DNA from: an uncultured Pseudomonadales bacterium
GTDB taxonomy: Bacteria > Pseudomonadota > Gammaproteobacteria > Pseudomonadales > CANNCY01
Assembly: GCA_947503335.1 (NCBI GenBank)
Contig: CANNCY010000002.1
Span: forward strand, 496,001 to 560,000
DNA length: 64,000 nucleotides
Direction of reading: 5' to 3'
Shown: piece after piece, positions 26,962 through 36,270 of the stretch
How the letters are laid out: every line of letters begins with the position of its first letter
How positions within the stretch are numbered: the stretch's first letter is position 1
Notes under the pieces: model-generated
Told to the model about the DNA's origin: nothing
Database searches by the model: none
The model's input: only the letters and a program-made list of their open reading frames with translations
Translations under genes and position numbers: made by a program

Positions 26962-27536
26962 TTTGTTACCTTAATATCTGATAGCAAGCGTGCAACTGCA
27001 CGTTCGCTGCGTTCGACGCGCACATCTACTGGGATATCTGTACTCGTAAATAACTGTGCAGTACCGCGCCACAACGGCATATTGGCATGGTTTTTAACCA
27101 CAATGGTCAATGCCCCCTTGGTAAGCTCATCAACATGAGGATCAAGGCCCGGATCAGGCAGTGCACTAGCACCCTCTGGCAGATCACCGATAAACCCATA
27201 GCCCGCTAACAGATAATCAGCTTGGTCAGCACTGACCATTGAGAACCCCTTCGCTAAAAGGATTTCAGATACCGACTGTTGCAAGCGGATGTCAGTATTT
27301 TGAAACCCATCTAACTCGCCATAAACCTTTATAGGTGCTTGCCAAGCAAAACGAGTGCCCTTAGAAAGATTGAGATTAACGGTACTACCTGTAACAACAC
27401 TAAAATCACCACCACCTAACTGTTCTACTAGAGTGGGTGCTTGGTTAGTTGTACTAGTCGATGAGCAGCCAGCTAATACCGCTGCAGAGAATGAGGTCGT
27501 TGCAATTAACTTAAGCGCGCGTGAAACACTAAACAT
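26958..27536 (-). CDS. DUF4136-like lipoprotein
   Basis: A 192-aa predicted lipoprotein with the lipobox VLAGC at residues 19-23. The mature part contains the pattern of DUF4136-type proteins: a first block with FAW and a region where the residues DIRLQQSVSEILLAKGF set up a helix before the DYLLAGY strand. AAGGAT stands before the ATG. The residue after the lipid-bearing Cys is Ser, which favours outer-membrane sorting. Its role is unknown. It is next to, and on the same strand as, the DUF1295 gene upstream of it. Confidence 0.8.
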   Translation of the reverse strand: MFSVSRALKLIATTSFSAAVLAGCSSTSTTNQAPTLVEQLGGGDFSVVTGSTVNLNLSKGTRFAWQAPIKVYGELDGFQNTDIRLQQSVSEILLAKGFSMVSADQADYLLAGYGFIGDLPEGASALPDPGLDPHVDELTKGALTIVVKNHANMPLWRGTAQLFTSTDIPVDVRVERSERAVARLLSDIKVTN

Positions 27537-27619
27537 ATTGGCATCCTTTTCTTATTGCCAATCAATGTAAACGCGCGCCAAGTCTAATTCAAGCGCTAGT
27601 TAACGCTTGTGTATAATCG

Positions 27620-28474
27620 TTAACGCTTTGGTGTTAGTCGCGGCCAAAGTTTTGGAGTAGTTTTTACATACTCTTGCCACTGCGGGTCATCACCATACTT
27701 TGCTTTGGCTCGCTTATCGGCCAAGGGCACACCGCTAACACGTGTAAGCAAAAACATCACCAACAATGGCGACAACCACAGCAAATACGCCCAGCCTGTC
27801 ATCGCGTTAGTAGCCATCAGCGCAACACCGAACCAAACCACAATTTCGCCAAAGTAATTAGGGTGCTGTGATCTTGCCCAAAGGCCTGTTTGCATAAAGG
27901 TATTAGCACCCGATCGCACGTGCTTCATTTTTTGATGATCAGCTACCGCCTCGATAACTAAACCAAGAAACGCTATCTCGATACCTAACCAACTCAACGC
28001 AGATAACTGTGCTTCTGGGCGAGTAGCAATATATAGCGCCGGCGCAATGGTGACCAATACCCAGGTCGCCTGTAAGTTCCATACAAAGAAAAAGCGTATC
28101 GGTGATTTCATGATCTCTGTAAAACGAGCATCGCCGCCCCTGATTTTAACTCGCCACAATAAGAACGAGCCCAATCGCACAGCCCACATCGAAATGAATA
28201 CGGCGGTCATTACCGCAACCTCAGATACCGATGGCGCTAAAATAATCGGCAACCAAATGGCAGTGATGAACGTGATTGAGCCCATAAGATCGTAATAGTG
28301 TTCTGTCTTTTTTATTAATGAGGGCACAAATGCCACCCATTGCGCCAAGACAATTAAGACCCCTGATATAGCAAACAGCGATACACCCGAGTATTGAACC
28401 GAGCCCTCGGCTCCTAACAATATAGTACCTAAGCAGATTGCCCAGACTACCAATAATGAAATCAAACTTTTCAT
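27620..28474 (-). CDS. DUF1295 membrane protein (steroid reductase-like fold)
   Basis: A 284-aa inner-membrane protein with about 7-8 helices of the DUF1295 family, related in fold to 3-oxo-5-alpha-steroid 4-dehydrogenases and isoprenylcysteine methyltransferases. The C-terminal half carries the family signature GLWARSQHPNYFGEIVVWFG, followed by two helices and a short polar tail. Members are annotated only loosely; an NADPH-dependent reductase or lipid-modifying role is possible. GAGGG precedes the ATG. It is divergent from the DASS symporter gene with about 50 bases between starts. Confidence 0.88.
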   Translation of the reverse strand: MKSLISLLVVWAICLGTILLGAEGSVQYSGVSLFAISGVLIVLAQWVAFVPSLIKKTEHYYDLMGSITFITAIWLPIILAPSVSEVAVMTAVFISMWAVRLGSFLLWRVKIRGGDARFTEIMKSPIRFFFVWNLQATWVLVTIAPALYIATRPEAQLSALSWLGIEIAFLGLVIEAVADHQKMKHVRSGANTFMQTGLWARSQHPNYFGEIVVWFGVALMATNAMTGWAYLLWLSPLLVMFLLTRVSGVPLADKRAKAKYGDDPQWQEYVKTTPKLWPRLTPKR

Positions 28475-28526
28475 TTTGCCCTCAAACTAGTGCGAACCAA
28501 TTTAGTTCGTATGTTATCGTTATGCG

Positions 28527-29978
28527 ATGACTATAAAAGCAAACCACATCGCAAGGCTAGGATTTATTTTAGGGCCCCTAGCCGCCCTACTAACTATTTC
28601 TTTTTGGCAACCCGGCAATCTACCAGAAGCAGGTGTGCTAACGGCCGCCATCGTGGCCTGGATGGCCATTTGGTGGGTCACTGAGGCAGCGCCTATCGCT
28701 GTCACAGCGCTTATCCCCTTGATGCTGTTCGGCCCCTTAGGCATTACGCCTGCCAAAACGGCCGCTAGCGCCTACGCCCACCCGATCATATTTTTGTTTA
28801 TGGGCGGCTTCATCGTGGCCCTAGCCATCGAAAACACCAACCTACACAAACGTATTGCCCTAACCCTACTGAGCGCAGCTAAAAAGAACGGTGCCAGTGT
28901 AATAGCGGCTTTTATGGCGGTTGCAATGTTTTTAAGCATGTGGATGACCAATACCGCAACCACCATTATGTTATTGCCGATCGCAATGTCAGTCGTATTG
29001 ATGCTACGCGAATCGTTTGATGAGGCATTGCAATCATCTGTTACCGCATTTGGTATCGCCCTACTGTTAGGCATCGCCTATAGCGCGAGTATTGGCGGTA
29101 TGGCAACGTTAGTAGGCACAGCCCCCAATGCTTTCTTAGCTGCCTATGCCAGCGAACAACTAGGTTTTGACATTGGCTTCTTAGACTGGATGTTGGTCGG
29201 TGTGCCCACGGCACTGATTTTAACTCCGATCGTTTGGTGGGTTCTGACCCGCGTCGCCTTTAAGATCACGCTAACGTTAAATGACGATGCGAAGCAGGTA
29301 ATCGGTGACGCTCGCAAGCAACTAGGTCGCATGTCAGGGGGCGAGATTAGAACTGCTGCTATCTTTGCTATCTTGGTTGCCGCATGGATGACTCGCCCAT
29401 TGATACAAGCTCAGGGCTGGTTACCACTTTTAAATGACACCGCTTTTGCAATTGCTGCAGCAATTGCCGTTTGCATTGTCACCAACCCAGCAACTGGCAA
29501 ACCATTAGTCGAATGGGATGACACAAAGCGTGTTCCTTGGGGCGTATTACTACTATTAGGGGGCGGCTTATCGATGGCCGGTGCCATCACCTCGAGTGGC
29601 TTAGCGCAGTATCTTGGCGAACAGCTGTCTACGCTCGATACGATTCCGTTTGCGCTACTTATTGTTGTGATGATCGGCGCGATGATATTCATTACTGAGG
29701 TGTCTAGTAATACAGCCTCTACTGCGACCTTTGTGCCAATTGCTGCAGGAATTGCTATAGCCTTAGGTCAGCAGGCCACGCCGTTGATTGTGCCTCTAAC
29801 CCTAGCGGCAAGCTGTGCCTTTATGCTGCCAGTAGCAACACCACCTAATGCCATTGTATTTGGGTCAGGCGAACTTAAATCGCACCATATGATGCGTGCC
29901 GGTATTTGGCTTAACTTGCTAGCGATACCCATTTTGGCGGCTATTGCACTGCTTTGGGTTCCAAAGGTGTTTGGTTAA
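28527..29978 (+). CDS. DASS/SLC13-family Na+:dicarboxylate or sulfate symporter
   Basis: A 483-aa inner-membrane transporter with about 11-12 helices in two inverted repeats. The two substrate/Na+ hairpin motifs are visible: LVGTAPNAF in the first half and PVATPPNAIVFGSG in the second. The variants of the SNT motif are SIGGMATLVGTAPN and SNTASTATFVPI. Such carriers import succinate, malate, citrate or sulfate with sodium. There is no catabolic partner next to it, so the substrate stays open. The ribosome site before ATG 28527 is poor. Its last 38 bases overlap the converging lipocalin gene. Confidence 0.92.
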   Translation: MTIKANHIARLGFILGPLAALLTISFWQPGNLPEAGVLTAAIVAWMAIWWVTEAAPIAVTALIPLMLFGPLGITPAKTAASAYAHPIIFLFMGGFIVALAIENTNLHKRIALTLLSAAKKNGASVIAAFMAVAMFLSMWMTNTATTIMLLPIAMSVVLMLRESFDEALQSSVTAFGIALLLGIAYSASIGGMATLVGTAPNAFLAAYASEQLGFDIGFLDWMLVGVPTALILTPIVWWVLTRVAFKITLTLNDDAKQVIGDARKQLGRMSGGEIRTAAIFAILVAAWMTRPLIQAQGWLPLLNDTAFAIAAAIAVCIVTNPATGKPLVEWDDTKRVPWGVLLLLGGGLSMAGAITSSGLAQYLGEQLSTLDTIPFALLIVVMIGAMIFITEVSSNTASTATFVPIAAGIAIALGQQATPLIVPLTLAASCAFMLPVATPPNAIVFGSGELKSHHMMRAGIWLNLLAIPILAAIALLWVPKVFG

Positions 29979-30477
29979 CCCAAATCAGCTGATTGGTATC
30001 AAAACCGTATTTCTGAGCAGCGCTAAGAAAGCGCTGCTTCACTTCGTCGCTAATAGTCGGTGTGCGTGAAAGAAGCCAAAGGTAAGACGTATCTGGGCCC
30101 GATACAAACGCATACTGATAATTATCATCTAGCTCAAATACAACATACGAACCATAAAACGGCCCAAAGAACGACACCTTTAAGTAACCTAAGTTGTCAC
30201 CCTCTACAAACTTTGCCCGCCCAGCCGCTTGCTTAAACGTTTCTTTCTTGGTCACGTAACCACGATTGAGCACCTTCACATCACCGTTCTCTTTTAGAGA
30301 GTAGGTAGCGGTCACATGAGTCATGCCCCGCTCAAAGCGATGATCAAGTCGCGCAATTTCGTACCAGGTGCCTAAGTATCGATCTAGCTCAAACTGAGTT
30401 ACCGGCTGCATACCCTTTGGCATGCCTAAGCTAGCGAATAACGACAACCCTACAACAACTGCGACCATTGATTTCAT
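29941..30477 (-). CDS. bacterial lipocalin (Blc-like) without lipobox
   Basis: A 178-aa lipocalin. The first structural motif is YLGTWYEIARLDHRFERG, and YSLKENGDVKVLNRGY and LSRTP follow, all as in Blc and apolipoprotein D. The N-terminus is a normal signal peptide with no cysteine, so it should be a soluble periplasmic protein instead of an outer-membrane lipoprotein as in E. coli. The start at 30477 is supported by GAGG and by a TGATG junction with the DedA-like gene, implying translational coupling. It is the last gene of the cytochrome-MoxR-Bat operon. Lipocalins of this type bind fatty acids or phospholipids, often under stress. Confidence 0.9.
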   Translation of the reverse strand: MKSMVAVVVGLSLFASLGMPKGMQPVTQFELDRYLGTWYEIARLDHRFERGMTHVTATYSLKENGDVKVLNRGYVTKKETFKQAAGRAKFVEGDNLGYLKVSFFGPFYGSYVVFELDDNYQYAFVSGPDTSYLWLLSRTPTISDEVKQRFLSAAQKYGFDTNQLIWVNQTPLEPKAVQ

Positions 30478-30911
30478 CAAATTACCTCTAATGCGAGATA
30501 AGCTACTAATAGGTATCTCGCTGCCTTGCCCAAAGTAACCAACAGTGTAAACCACAACCAATGAACGCGCGTCAATCCGGCGACTACGGTAATTGGGTCA
30601 CCAATCACTGGTAGCCACGCAAACAAAAGAGACCATTTCACCGCCGGCTCATACTTGTCGATCTGCGTTTGTAATTGTTGCTGATCCCATTTTGCCCAAC
30701 GCAACACCAAAGCCGTACCGCCCCATCTGCCGATGGCATAGTTGACCCATGAACCTAGTACATTGCCTAGTGTTGCTACCACAACCAACAAATATACGAT
30801 TTCATACTTCGCGACTAGGGTCGCGAGTATTACTTCAGACCCCATAGGAAACAACGTGGCAGCGATTAAGGATGCTGTGAACAACCCAAATAGCTCAGCG
30901 AAACCTGGCAT
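30477..30911 (-). CDS. small DedA/VTT-family (YqaA-like) membrane protein
   Basis: A 144-aa inner-membrane protein with about four helices of the SNARE-associated/VTT (DedA) group, the short YqaA-like type. It has the family's ATLGNVLGSWVNYAIGRWGG block and the reentrant-loop region WLPVIGDPITVVAGL. DedA relatives are implicated in lipid flipping and membrane homeostasis. It begins one base after the BatD stop and overlaps the lipocalin start (TGATG), so it belongs to the same operon. Pairing with a lipocalin suggests a shared link to envelope lipids, by inference. Confidence 0.88.
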   Translation of the reverse strand: MPGFAELFGLFTASLIAATLFPMGSEVILATLVAKYEIVYLLVVVATLGNVLGSWVNYAIGRWGGTALVLRWAKWDQQQLQTQIDKYEPAVKWSLLFAWLPVIGDPITVVAGLTRVHWLWFTLLVTLGKAARYLLVAYLALEVI

Positions 30912-30912
30912 A

Positions 30913-32139
30913 TTAAGACTGCTTATTAAGGCGATCTAGTTGCGGCAATGCCTTTTTAGGGCGCCACCAACGATACGTCTTTTTATTGACTGACTGCCAT
31001 GCTGATTGGGCTTCTTCGCCCGAGATATTGTCGCTTTGTATCCGCTTACTTTTATCTTGCCATTGTTCGCTAGCATCAAAGTCTTTTAACTTAATCTGCT
31101 GCTTGTTTGCACGCAGGCGACGGTAAATTAGGGTACGCACATACCCCCAACGCTGTTCTTTTACTGCGTGTCGTATCGCAATACGTTCAGGTATTGGCCT
31201 ATCACGATAATATCGACGCACACTGACATAGCCAAGTAACATCACGACCAGTAGCGCAGCGATTACGATAATCCAATCTAGATATTGTTTAGCTAACGAC
31301 GATAGCGTGTGCTTAATCGAATAGCTGGCTCCCGGTAACACCGTAGTCTCTACCCGCTGTTGACTCGTGTTATACCAAGTAATGGTTAGGTCAGAAAAGT
31401 TTGCAGTACCGCCCTGCTGAAGTAGGTAGGTTTCTTGGTCAACACGCGTCGACGAATAATCGCCACGATCTAATTCATCTGTCAGCACCGGAGCGTTGGC
31501 ATAACGATGATATAGCGGCGAGTTTTGCTGTTTGATCGGATTAGCGATCATCATCGATACCGTATCATCTGCCTTAATAGTCACTGTTCGGGTAATCGAG
31601 TCTCCAGCAGATAAGGGGTCGTGCGATACCTGCCAAGTTTGCTTCGCCTCTATACTAGATGCAGCAAACCAATCGCTAGAGGGGTCTAATCGCCACGAAG
31701 GCGTTGACGCTGAGAAACTAACGGCATGGGTATATAGGGTACCGCTAACGTTACCTGCGTCGGTAGAGACAGTCACGCTCACGGCAATTGGTGGTATCGT
31801 ATAGTCACCAGTCGCCTGAGCAAACAGTCTTACCTCCCATCGCTGCCGCGACCAGGTTTGCCCACCCTTATTGTCGGTATAGTTCGTAGAATTCAATCTA
31901 GAAAAAGGCACGATCACATTGTTAACTGCAAATGGGTGAATACGCGTACCCCCAGCAAACCATCGAGAGGTGCCTACATCGATATACAAAATAATCTGTT
32001 CGTTGACCGATGCGTTACCCTCTTTGATATTCAGTGTCGCTTTAATATCCACTTGCCCGTTATTAACTAAATCATTAATAGACGTACTCATAGCGATCGT
32101 AGGCAACGACAAAACGAGCAATAAGATCAATCTAATCAT
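30913..32139 (-). CDS. BatD-like protein
   Basis: A 408-aa envelope protein of the BatD (oxygen-tolerance) family. It has an N-terminal signal peptide (about 1-20), beta-rich periplasmic domains, one membrane helix near residues 285-305 (DWIIVIAALLVVMLLGYV) and a basic cytoplasmic tail. I start at 32139 because GAGG precedes this ATG and it overlaps the previous stop by 8 bases, like the other junctions in this operon. Bat proteins work with MoxR ATPases and von Willebrand A proteins, probably as an envelope chaperone system, though the mechanism is not settled. Confidence 0.88.
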   Translation of the reverse strand: MIRLILLLVLSLPTIAMSTSINDLVNNGQVDIKATLNIKEGNASVNEQIILYIDVGTSRWFAGGTRIHPFAVNNVIVPFSRLNSTNYTDNKGGQTWSRQRWEVRLFAQATGDYTIPPIAVSVTVSTDAGNVSGTLYTHAVSFSASTPSWRLDPSSDWFAASSIEAKQTWQVSHDPLSAGDSITRTVTIKADDTVSMMIANPIKQQNSPLYHRYANAPVLTDELDRGDYSSTRVDQETYLLQQGGTANFSDLTITWYNTSQQRVETTVLPGASYSIKHTLSSLAKQYLDWIIVIAALLVVMLLGYVSVRRYYRDRPIPERIAIRHAVKEQRWGYVRTLIYRRLRANKQQIKLKDFDASEQWQDKSKRIQSDNISGEEAQSAWQSVNKKTYRWWRPKKALPQLDRLNKQS

Positions 32140-33799
32140 TGCTCGCCTCACTTTGTTCATTCAATTGAATCTGAAACTTCGCTCGTAAAAAATTCTTCGG
32201 GTCTGCCTCAACACGCTTAAGCCATTTATCGGCGATCTCTTGGTCTTGCAGAATCTGATCTGCAGAATACGATTCGCTAATTTTGCTATCATCAGTTACA
32301 CGTTCTTCTGCACCATCGGCTGTCTGCGGTTTATCACCTAACTCGGTGGACTGTTCGCTGGCACCTTCCATACTGCGGGCCTGGCTGTCGCTGTATTGAT
32401 TAATGAACTCTATGTACTCGCTGACTATTGCTAAGTTCGTTCTAACATCTTCATTGTCTGGATATTCATCAGCCAAACTCTGCAGCATATTACGCGCTGC
32501 CACATATTCGCGCTGACCCACTAAGGCATTTGCAACGTTAAAGCGGGCTTCAAATGAATCCACTTGCATAAAAGCGGTTTGGGCGAGTTTGTATTCTTGA
32601 GCGTAGAAAAACGCCACGCCCTTACTCATAGGGTCGTTATAGCTATGGGCTGCTTTAAGATACTGACCGCGATTAAAATACCATTGCCCCTGTTGGTCAG
32701 GTGTTAGCCAAAGGTCTCGCCACATCTTAGATAATTTATCTGCCGTCGACCGCTCGGCAGAGATGGTTGTTTGTTCTGCTTTAAGGTGCACCATTTGAGC
32801 GTCTGCTGGGCTAGAAAAGGGAACACTCAAAAACACTACAAGACTCCACTGCACCATCCATCCGCGTCGAAACCAGAGTAATAAAATGAATGCCAAAACA
32901 AACACAAGGTAGTAACCCATATCTTGCCATGGCATGGATAGATCACCCGACAACTGCATGTGACGCTGCACCTGACGATCTAGCCATTCGATGTCACTTG
33001 TATCAATGGATACTTCAATCACACTGCCATTGCCCGCACGCGCAAGAGACTGTAGTGATGGCAAGTTCATAGGTATATCACTTGTGCGATCGTCGTTGCC
33101 CATCGCGAGTACTAAAAGCTGATAACTGTTTTGACCGAACAGCTCTTTATAAGCACTGATATCTTGTTCATTGGCAGAATCGGTAATCAATAATACAGAC
33201 CCGCCGTGAGCAACCTTACCAAACTGCTGGTCGATAATAGGTAACGCGTTCGCCGCAGACTTTCCTTGCCTAGGCATGACTGATGGCTCAACCGCAGACA
33301 ATACCGGCATAAACACCTGATTATCACGCGTCAACGGCATCGCTAGATGCGCCGTACCTGCGTAAACCACTAGCCCTGTTTGGCCGCCGCCTCTTAGTTG
33401 TAACAGGTCAACAATTTTTTGCTTGGCGCGCTCAATACGACTGGGCGCTACGTCGGTTTGCAACATGCTGTCGCTGACATCAAGCACCACCATCAATGCA
33501 GCACGATCTTCGCCAAAGGGGCTTGGTTGTCGCTGCCAGGTTGGCCCAGCGCTCACAATGATCGCTAACGAAATTATTAGACTCAGAGCCTTTAACGGCA
33601 GTTGTTTCTTCCAACCGTCATCACCTACCGTAAGTGCTTTCTTTAAGTGATCAGGCAGAGAAACTTGATTTTGCTGGCTACTTTCTGCGCGAAAACGAGA
33701 GTAAACAATCAGTGCTAAAGGAATAAAAGCCACTAACCATTCGGGGCGCATAAAGTGAAACTGTGTTATCAGCTGCTTCAAAAATAGGCCATCAAACAT
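32132..33799 (-). CDS. BatB/BatC fusion: von Willebrand A plus TPR membrane protein
   Basis: A 555-aa inner-membrane protein. N-terminal helices at about 20-35 and 70-85 are followed by a von Willebrand A domain (about 100-290) whose metal-ion motif DVSDS is at 107-111. A helix near 308-328 comes next, then a periplasmic TPR region at about 375-470 and an acidic low-complexity tail. BatB and BatC are often separate genes; here VWA and TPR parts are one chain. It overlaps BatA and BatD by 8 bases on each side. The VWA domain is expected to bind a partner through Mg2+ and to cooperate with the MoxR ATPase. Confidence 0.9.
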   Translation of the reverse strand: MFDGLFLKQLITQFHFMRPEWLVAFIPLALIVYSRFRAESSQQNQVSLPDHLKKALTVGDDGWKKQLPLKALSLIISLAIIVSAGPTWQRQPSPFGEDRAALMVVLDVSDSMLQTDVAPSRIERAKQKIVDLLQLRGGGQTGLVVYAGTAHLAMPLTRDNQVFMPVLSAVEPSVMPRQGKSAANALPIIDQQFGKVAHGGSVLLITDSANEQDISAYKELFGQNSYQLLVLAMGNDDRTSDIPMNLPSLQSLARAGNGSVIEVSIDTSDIEWLDRQVQRHMQLSGDLSMPWQDMGYYLVFVLAFILLLWFRRGWMVQWSLVVFLSVPFSSPADAQMVHLKAEQTTISAERSTADKLSKMWRDLWLTPDQQGQWYFNRGQYLKAAHSYNDPMSKGVAFFYAQEYKLAQTAFMQVDSFEARFNVANALVGQREYVAARNMLQSLADEYPDNEDVRTNLAIVSEYIEFINQYSDSQARSMEGASEQSTELGDKPQTADGAEERVTDDSKISESYSADQILQDQEIADKWLKRVEADPKNFLRAKFQIQLNEQSEASND

Positions 33800-34832
33800 G
33801 CTGTGGCCCTCGTGAAGCAGAACGCATTATCGAAACAATACCTAGCGCTATTAAGTTCAATATCAGCACAATCATTACAAGATAGTGATGCACGCTCATC
33901 TTAGGCCTATAGGTTGAGCTTTCGTATCGCTGCGGTTCTAACTCGCCAATAGTTTGATAGGCGCGGTCAAGAGATGATTGATCTAAGGCTTCAAAGGCCT
34001 CACCACCTGATGTGCTAGCAACGTTCTCTATAATATCCATATCGAGTGCTTGTTCACCGACAGTGCGTGGGTCACCCATTGCAATCATGTGTATACGCAC
34101 GCCCTTGGCTTTTGCCACTTTCGCAGCATCAATTGGCGGCACCAAACTGTCGGTGTCGTTACCATCGGTAAGCACAATAGCAACTCGCTCACGATTCGGG
34201 TCTAGGTCGCGTTGAGGTGATAGCTCTTCTTCTTGTGCAAAGGTTTTAATCGCCAACCCTATAGCGTCGCCTAAATGCGTACTTGGGCCTGCCATACCGA
34301 CCTGTGTTTGATTTAGAAGCGACAACCAAACACTATGATCGGCGGTGAATGGTGTTTGCACAAATGCGGCATCGCCAAACAAAATTAGCCCTAGCCGATC
34401 ACCTTGGCGGTTACTGGCAAAGTCTTCTAGCACTTGTTTCGCCGCTTCAAGGCGACTGACACGCTGCCCTGCCTTATTTGTAAAGTCTTGCTCAGCCATC
34501 GACCCTGATAGGTCAACCACGACCATCACGTCACGGCCTATCTGCTCTCTTGTCTGCGGTATACCCATCACAACAGGCTTTGTCATTGCGATAACTAGCA
34601 ATACCCATGAAAGTATCAGTACTATCTTTTGCCATGCACTGCGCTGCAGAGTTGCTGCGCCCTCTTTAGGCTGTTGGTCTAACAATCGAACTAGTAGATC
34701 AAAGAATGGAACACGAACGGCCTGCTGCTTGGTGCTATACGACGGCGCTAGGTAAAAGACAAGAACCGGCAGCGGTAACAGCAGCAAAAACAATGGGTAA
34801 GAAAGTTCAAAGCCATAGGTAAATTCAGTCAT
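33792..34832 (-). CDS. BatA-like von Willebrand A membrane protein
   Basis: A 346-aa protein with N-terminal membrane segments (about 10-28 and 68-85), a cytosol- or periplasm-facing VWA domain with the intact MIDAS motif DLSGS at 107-111 and LTDGNDTD later, and a C-terminal helix around 315-335. This is the standard BatA layout. Start and stop overlap the neighbours by 8 bases. It is a likely substrate-binding partner of MoxR in the operon. Confidence 0.92.
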   Translation of the reverse strand: MTEFTYGFELSYPLFLLLLPLPVLVFYLAPSYSTKQQAVRVPFFDLLVRLLDQQPKEGAATLQRSAWQKIVLILSWVLLVIAMTKPVVMGIPQTREQIGRDVMVVVDLSGSMAEQDFTNKAGQRVSRLEAAKQVLEDFASNRQGDRLGLILFGDAAFVQTPFTADHSVWLSLLNQTQVGMAGPSTHLGDAIGLAIKTFAQEEELSPQRDLDPNRERVAIVLTDGNDTDSLVPPIDAAKVAKAKGVRIHMIAMGDPRTVGEQALDMDIIENVASTSGGEAFEALDQSSLDRAYQTIGELEPQRYESSTYRPKMSVHHYLVMIVLILNLIALGIVSIMRSASRGPQHV

Positions 34833-35337
34833 GACTTACCCCGATTATGGGTTCGTCTTTCTTCGGCACCTGAACAATCCAACTCGTACTGTACGCTAGC
34901 AATTTAGCTACATCATCGGTATGCAATGGTTGCGACTCGTCTACTAATGCAGCACTCCACTTTTCGCCCAATGGCGAATTAAATACTTTATTCGTGCTAG
35001 CAACTTGGCTGTCTAGATATCGCATAAATGGCGCACCATATAATGGCGCGGCTGATTGATCTAAATAAGTGGCGACGGTTTTAACAACAAAGAATATATC
35101 TTTTGCTGCCGTAGATTCATTAATATTGATTGCTTCTAGCGCAGACAAAGCCTCGCGACGAAAACGATCGGCCCAGTAATTCTTTGCCCAACGAACAACA
35201 TAGATGGCAGCGACGAATAGAACAGCTATTAGTAGAAGCAACCAACCAAGTGTCTGAGGCCACCAACTAATACTGTCAGCTAAATACACGTCAACGATCC
35301 CTTCAAACTGGGTACTCTTTGCCAATGGTGACTGCAT
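34825..35337 (-). CDS. DUF4381 membrane protein
   Basis: A 170-aa protein with one N-terminal helix (about 28-50, WLLLLIAVLFVAAIYVV) and a cytoplasmic helical domain rich in small repeats of Ala and Leu. DUF4381 proteins are regularly found between DUF58 and BatA genes of MoxR operons, exactly as here, and are thought to be accessory membrane components. It overlaps BatA by 8 bases and DUF58 by one. No enzymatic motif is visible. Confidence 0.85.
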   Translation of the reverse strand: MQSPLAKSTQFEGIVDVYLADSISWWPQTLGWLLLLIAVLFVAAIYVVRWAKNYWADRFRREALSALEAININESTAAKDIFFVVKTVATYLDQSAAPLYGAPFMRYLDSQVASTNKVFNSPLGEKWSAALVDESQPLHTDDVAKLLAYSTSWIVQVPKKDEPIIGVSHD

Positions 35338-36266
35338 TACCGAACACCCCCTAAAGCACGCTTAAATTGCTTAATGTGAGTGCCATCAGTAGTCACCTGA
35401 GCCAACGGCAATCTTTTTACGGTCATCAGCTTTTGTAGCTGATCAACCTTAAGCGCATGATGCTCACTCATTTTCGCTGCCAGTGCCTCGTCTGCGGCGT
35501 CAACCGATAGCTGCAACTGGCCATCACTAAGCACCATATTAGGCGAGTTCTGCCCTGACAAGTTTTGTTCCATCTGATCGCTAACAAGTACGCTTAATAC
35601 GTCGTTGTTTCGCTGAAGGTACTTTAGATTGGTAACGTCTTGCTCGCTGCATCCAGCGAAGTCGCTTATGATGACGATCACCGAGTTGCGCATTTTTACT
35701 TGAGTTAATCGCTGCACCATTGTCGAAAAAGTAGGCGATGCACTTTGTTTTACACTTAACTGATTATTAAGATCACTTAACACTTTAAGGTAATTTAATA
35801 AAACCTTCTGCGATCGTGTTGGTTTTAACCACTGCACGTCGTTGTCGTTAAACAGGATAAAACTAACGCGATCGTTGTCTTTGTTTGCTCGCCACGCAAC
35901 CAGTGCAGAAAGCTCAGCCGCTACTACCGATTTCATCGTGTCGACAGATGAGAAAAACATACTGACACTTTGATCGACACAGATAACAACGTTGTGGTCT
36001 TTTTCTTCAGAGTAGGCACGCACATGAGGTTTGCCCGTGCGCATGGTTACCTTCCAATCAAGGTTACGTATATCGTCGCCTACTTGATAGTGCTTTAGCT
36101 CTTCAAAATTTAGCCCTCGCCCTCGAAACATCGAGCCATGACGGCCTGATAAAACACTGCCTGTTTGATTATTGGGCAACAAAGAAAATGTACTAGCCTG
36201 CCCCTTTAAACGAATCAGTTGTTCGTTCGAGCAATACAAACGTGCATCCTGTACTCGCTTAACCAT
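35337..36266 (-). CDS. DUF58 (VWA-like) protein
   Basis: A 309-aa cytoplasmic protein of the DUF58 family. The family core RNLDWKVTMRTGKPHVRAY is followed by a VWA-like beta-alpha fold, where VDQSVSM stands for the MIDAS motif. It lies four bases after moxR. DUF58 proteins are near-constant partners of MoxR ATPases and are thought to recruit substrates or link ATPase and VWA membrane proteins. Confidence 0.92.
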   Translation of the reverse strand: MVKRVQDARLYCSNEQLIRLKGQASTFSLLPNNQTGSVLSGRHGSMFRGRGLNFEELKHYQVGDDIRNLDWKVTMRTGKPHVRAYSEEKDHNVVICVDQSVSMFFSSVDTMKSVVAAELSALVAWRANKDNDRVSFILFNDNDVQWLKPTRSQKVLLNYLKVLSDLNNQLSVKQSASPTFSTMVQRLTQVKMRNSVIVIISDFAGCSEQDVTNLKYLQRNNDVLSVLVSDQMEQNLSGQNSPNMVLSDGQLQLSVDAADEALAAKMSEHHALKVDQLQKLMTVKRLPLAQVTTDGTHIKQFKRALGGVR

Positions 36267-36270
36267 TGGG

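Noticed and set aside
27592-27609. CAAGCG/CGCTTG hairpin after the DUF1295 gene
   Set aside because: The stem is only six bases, with no T-run on either strand, so it is not reported as a terminator.
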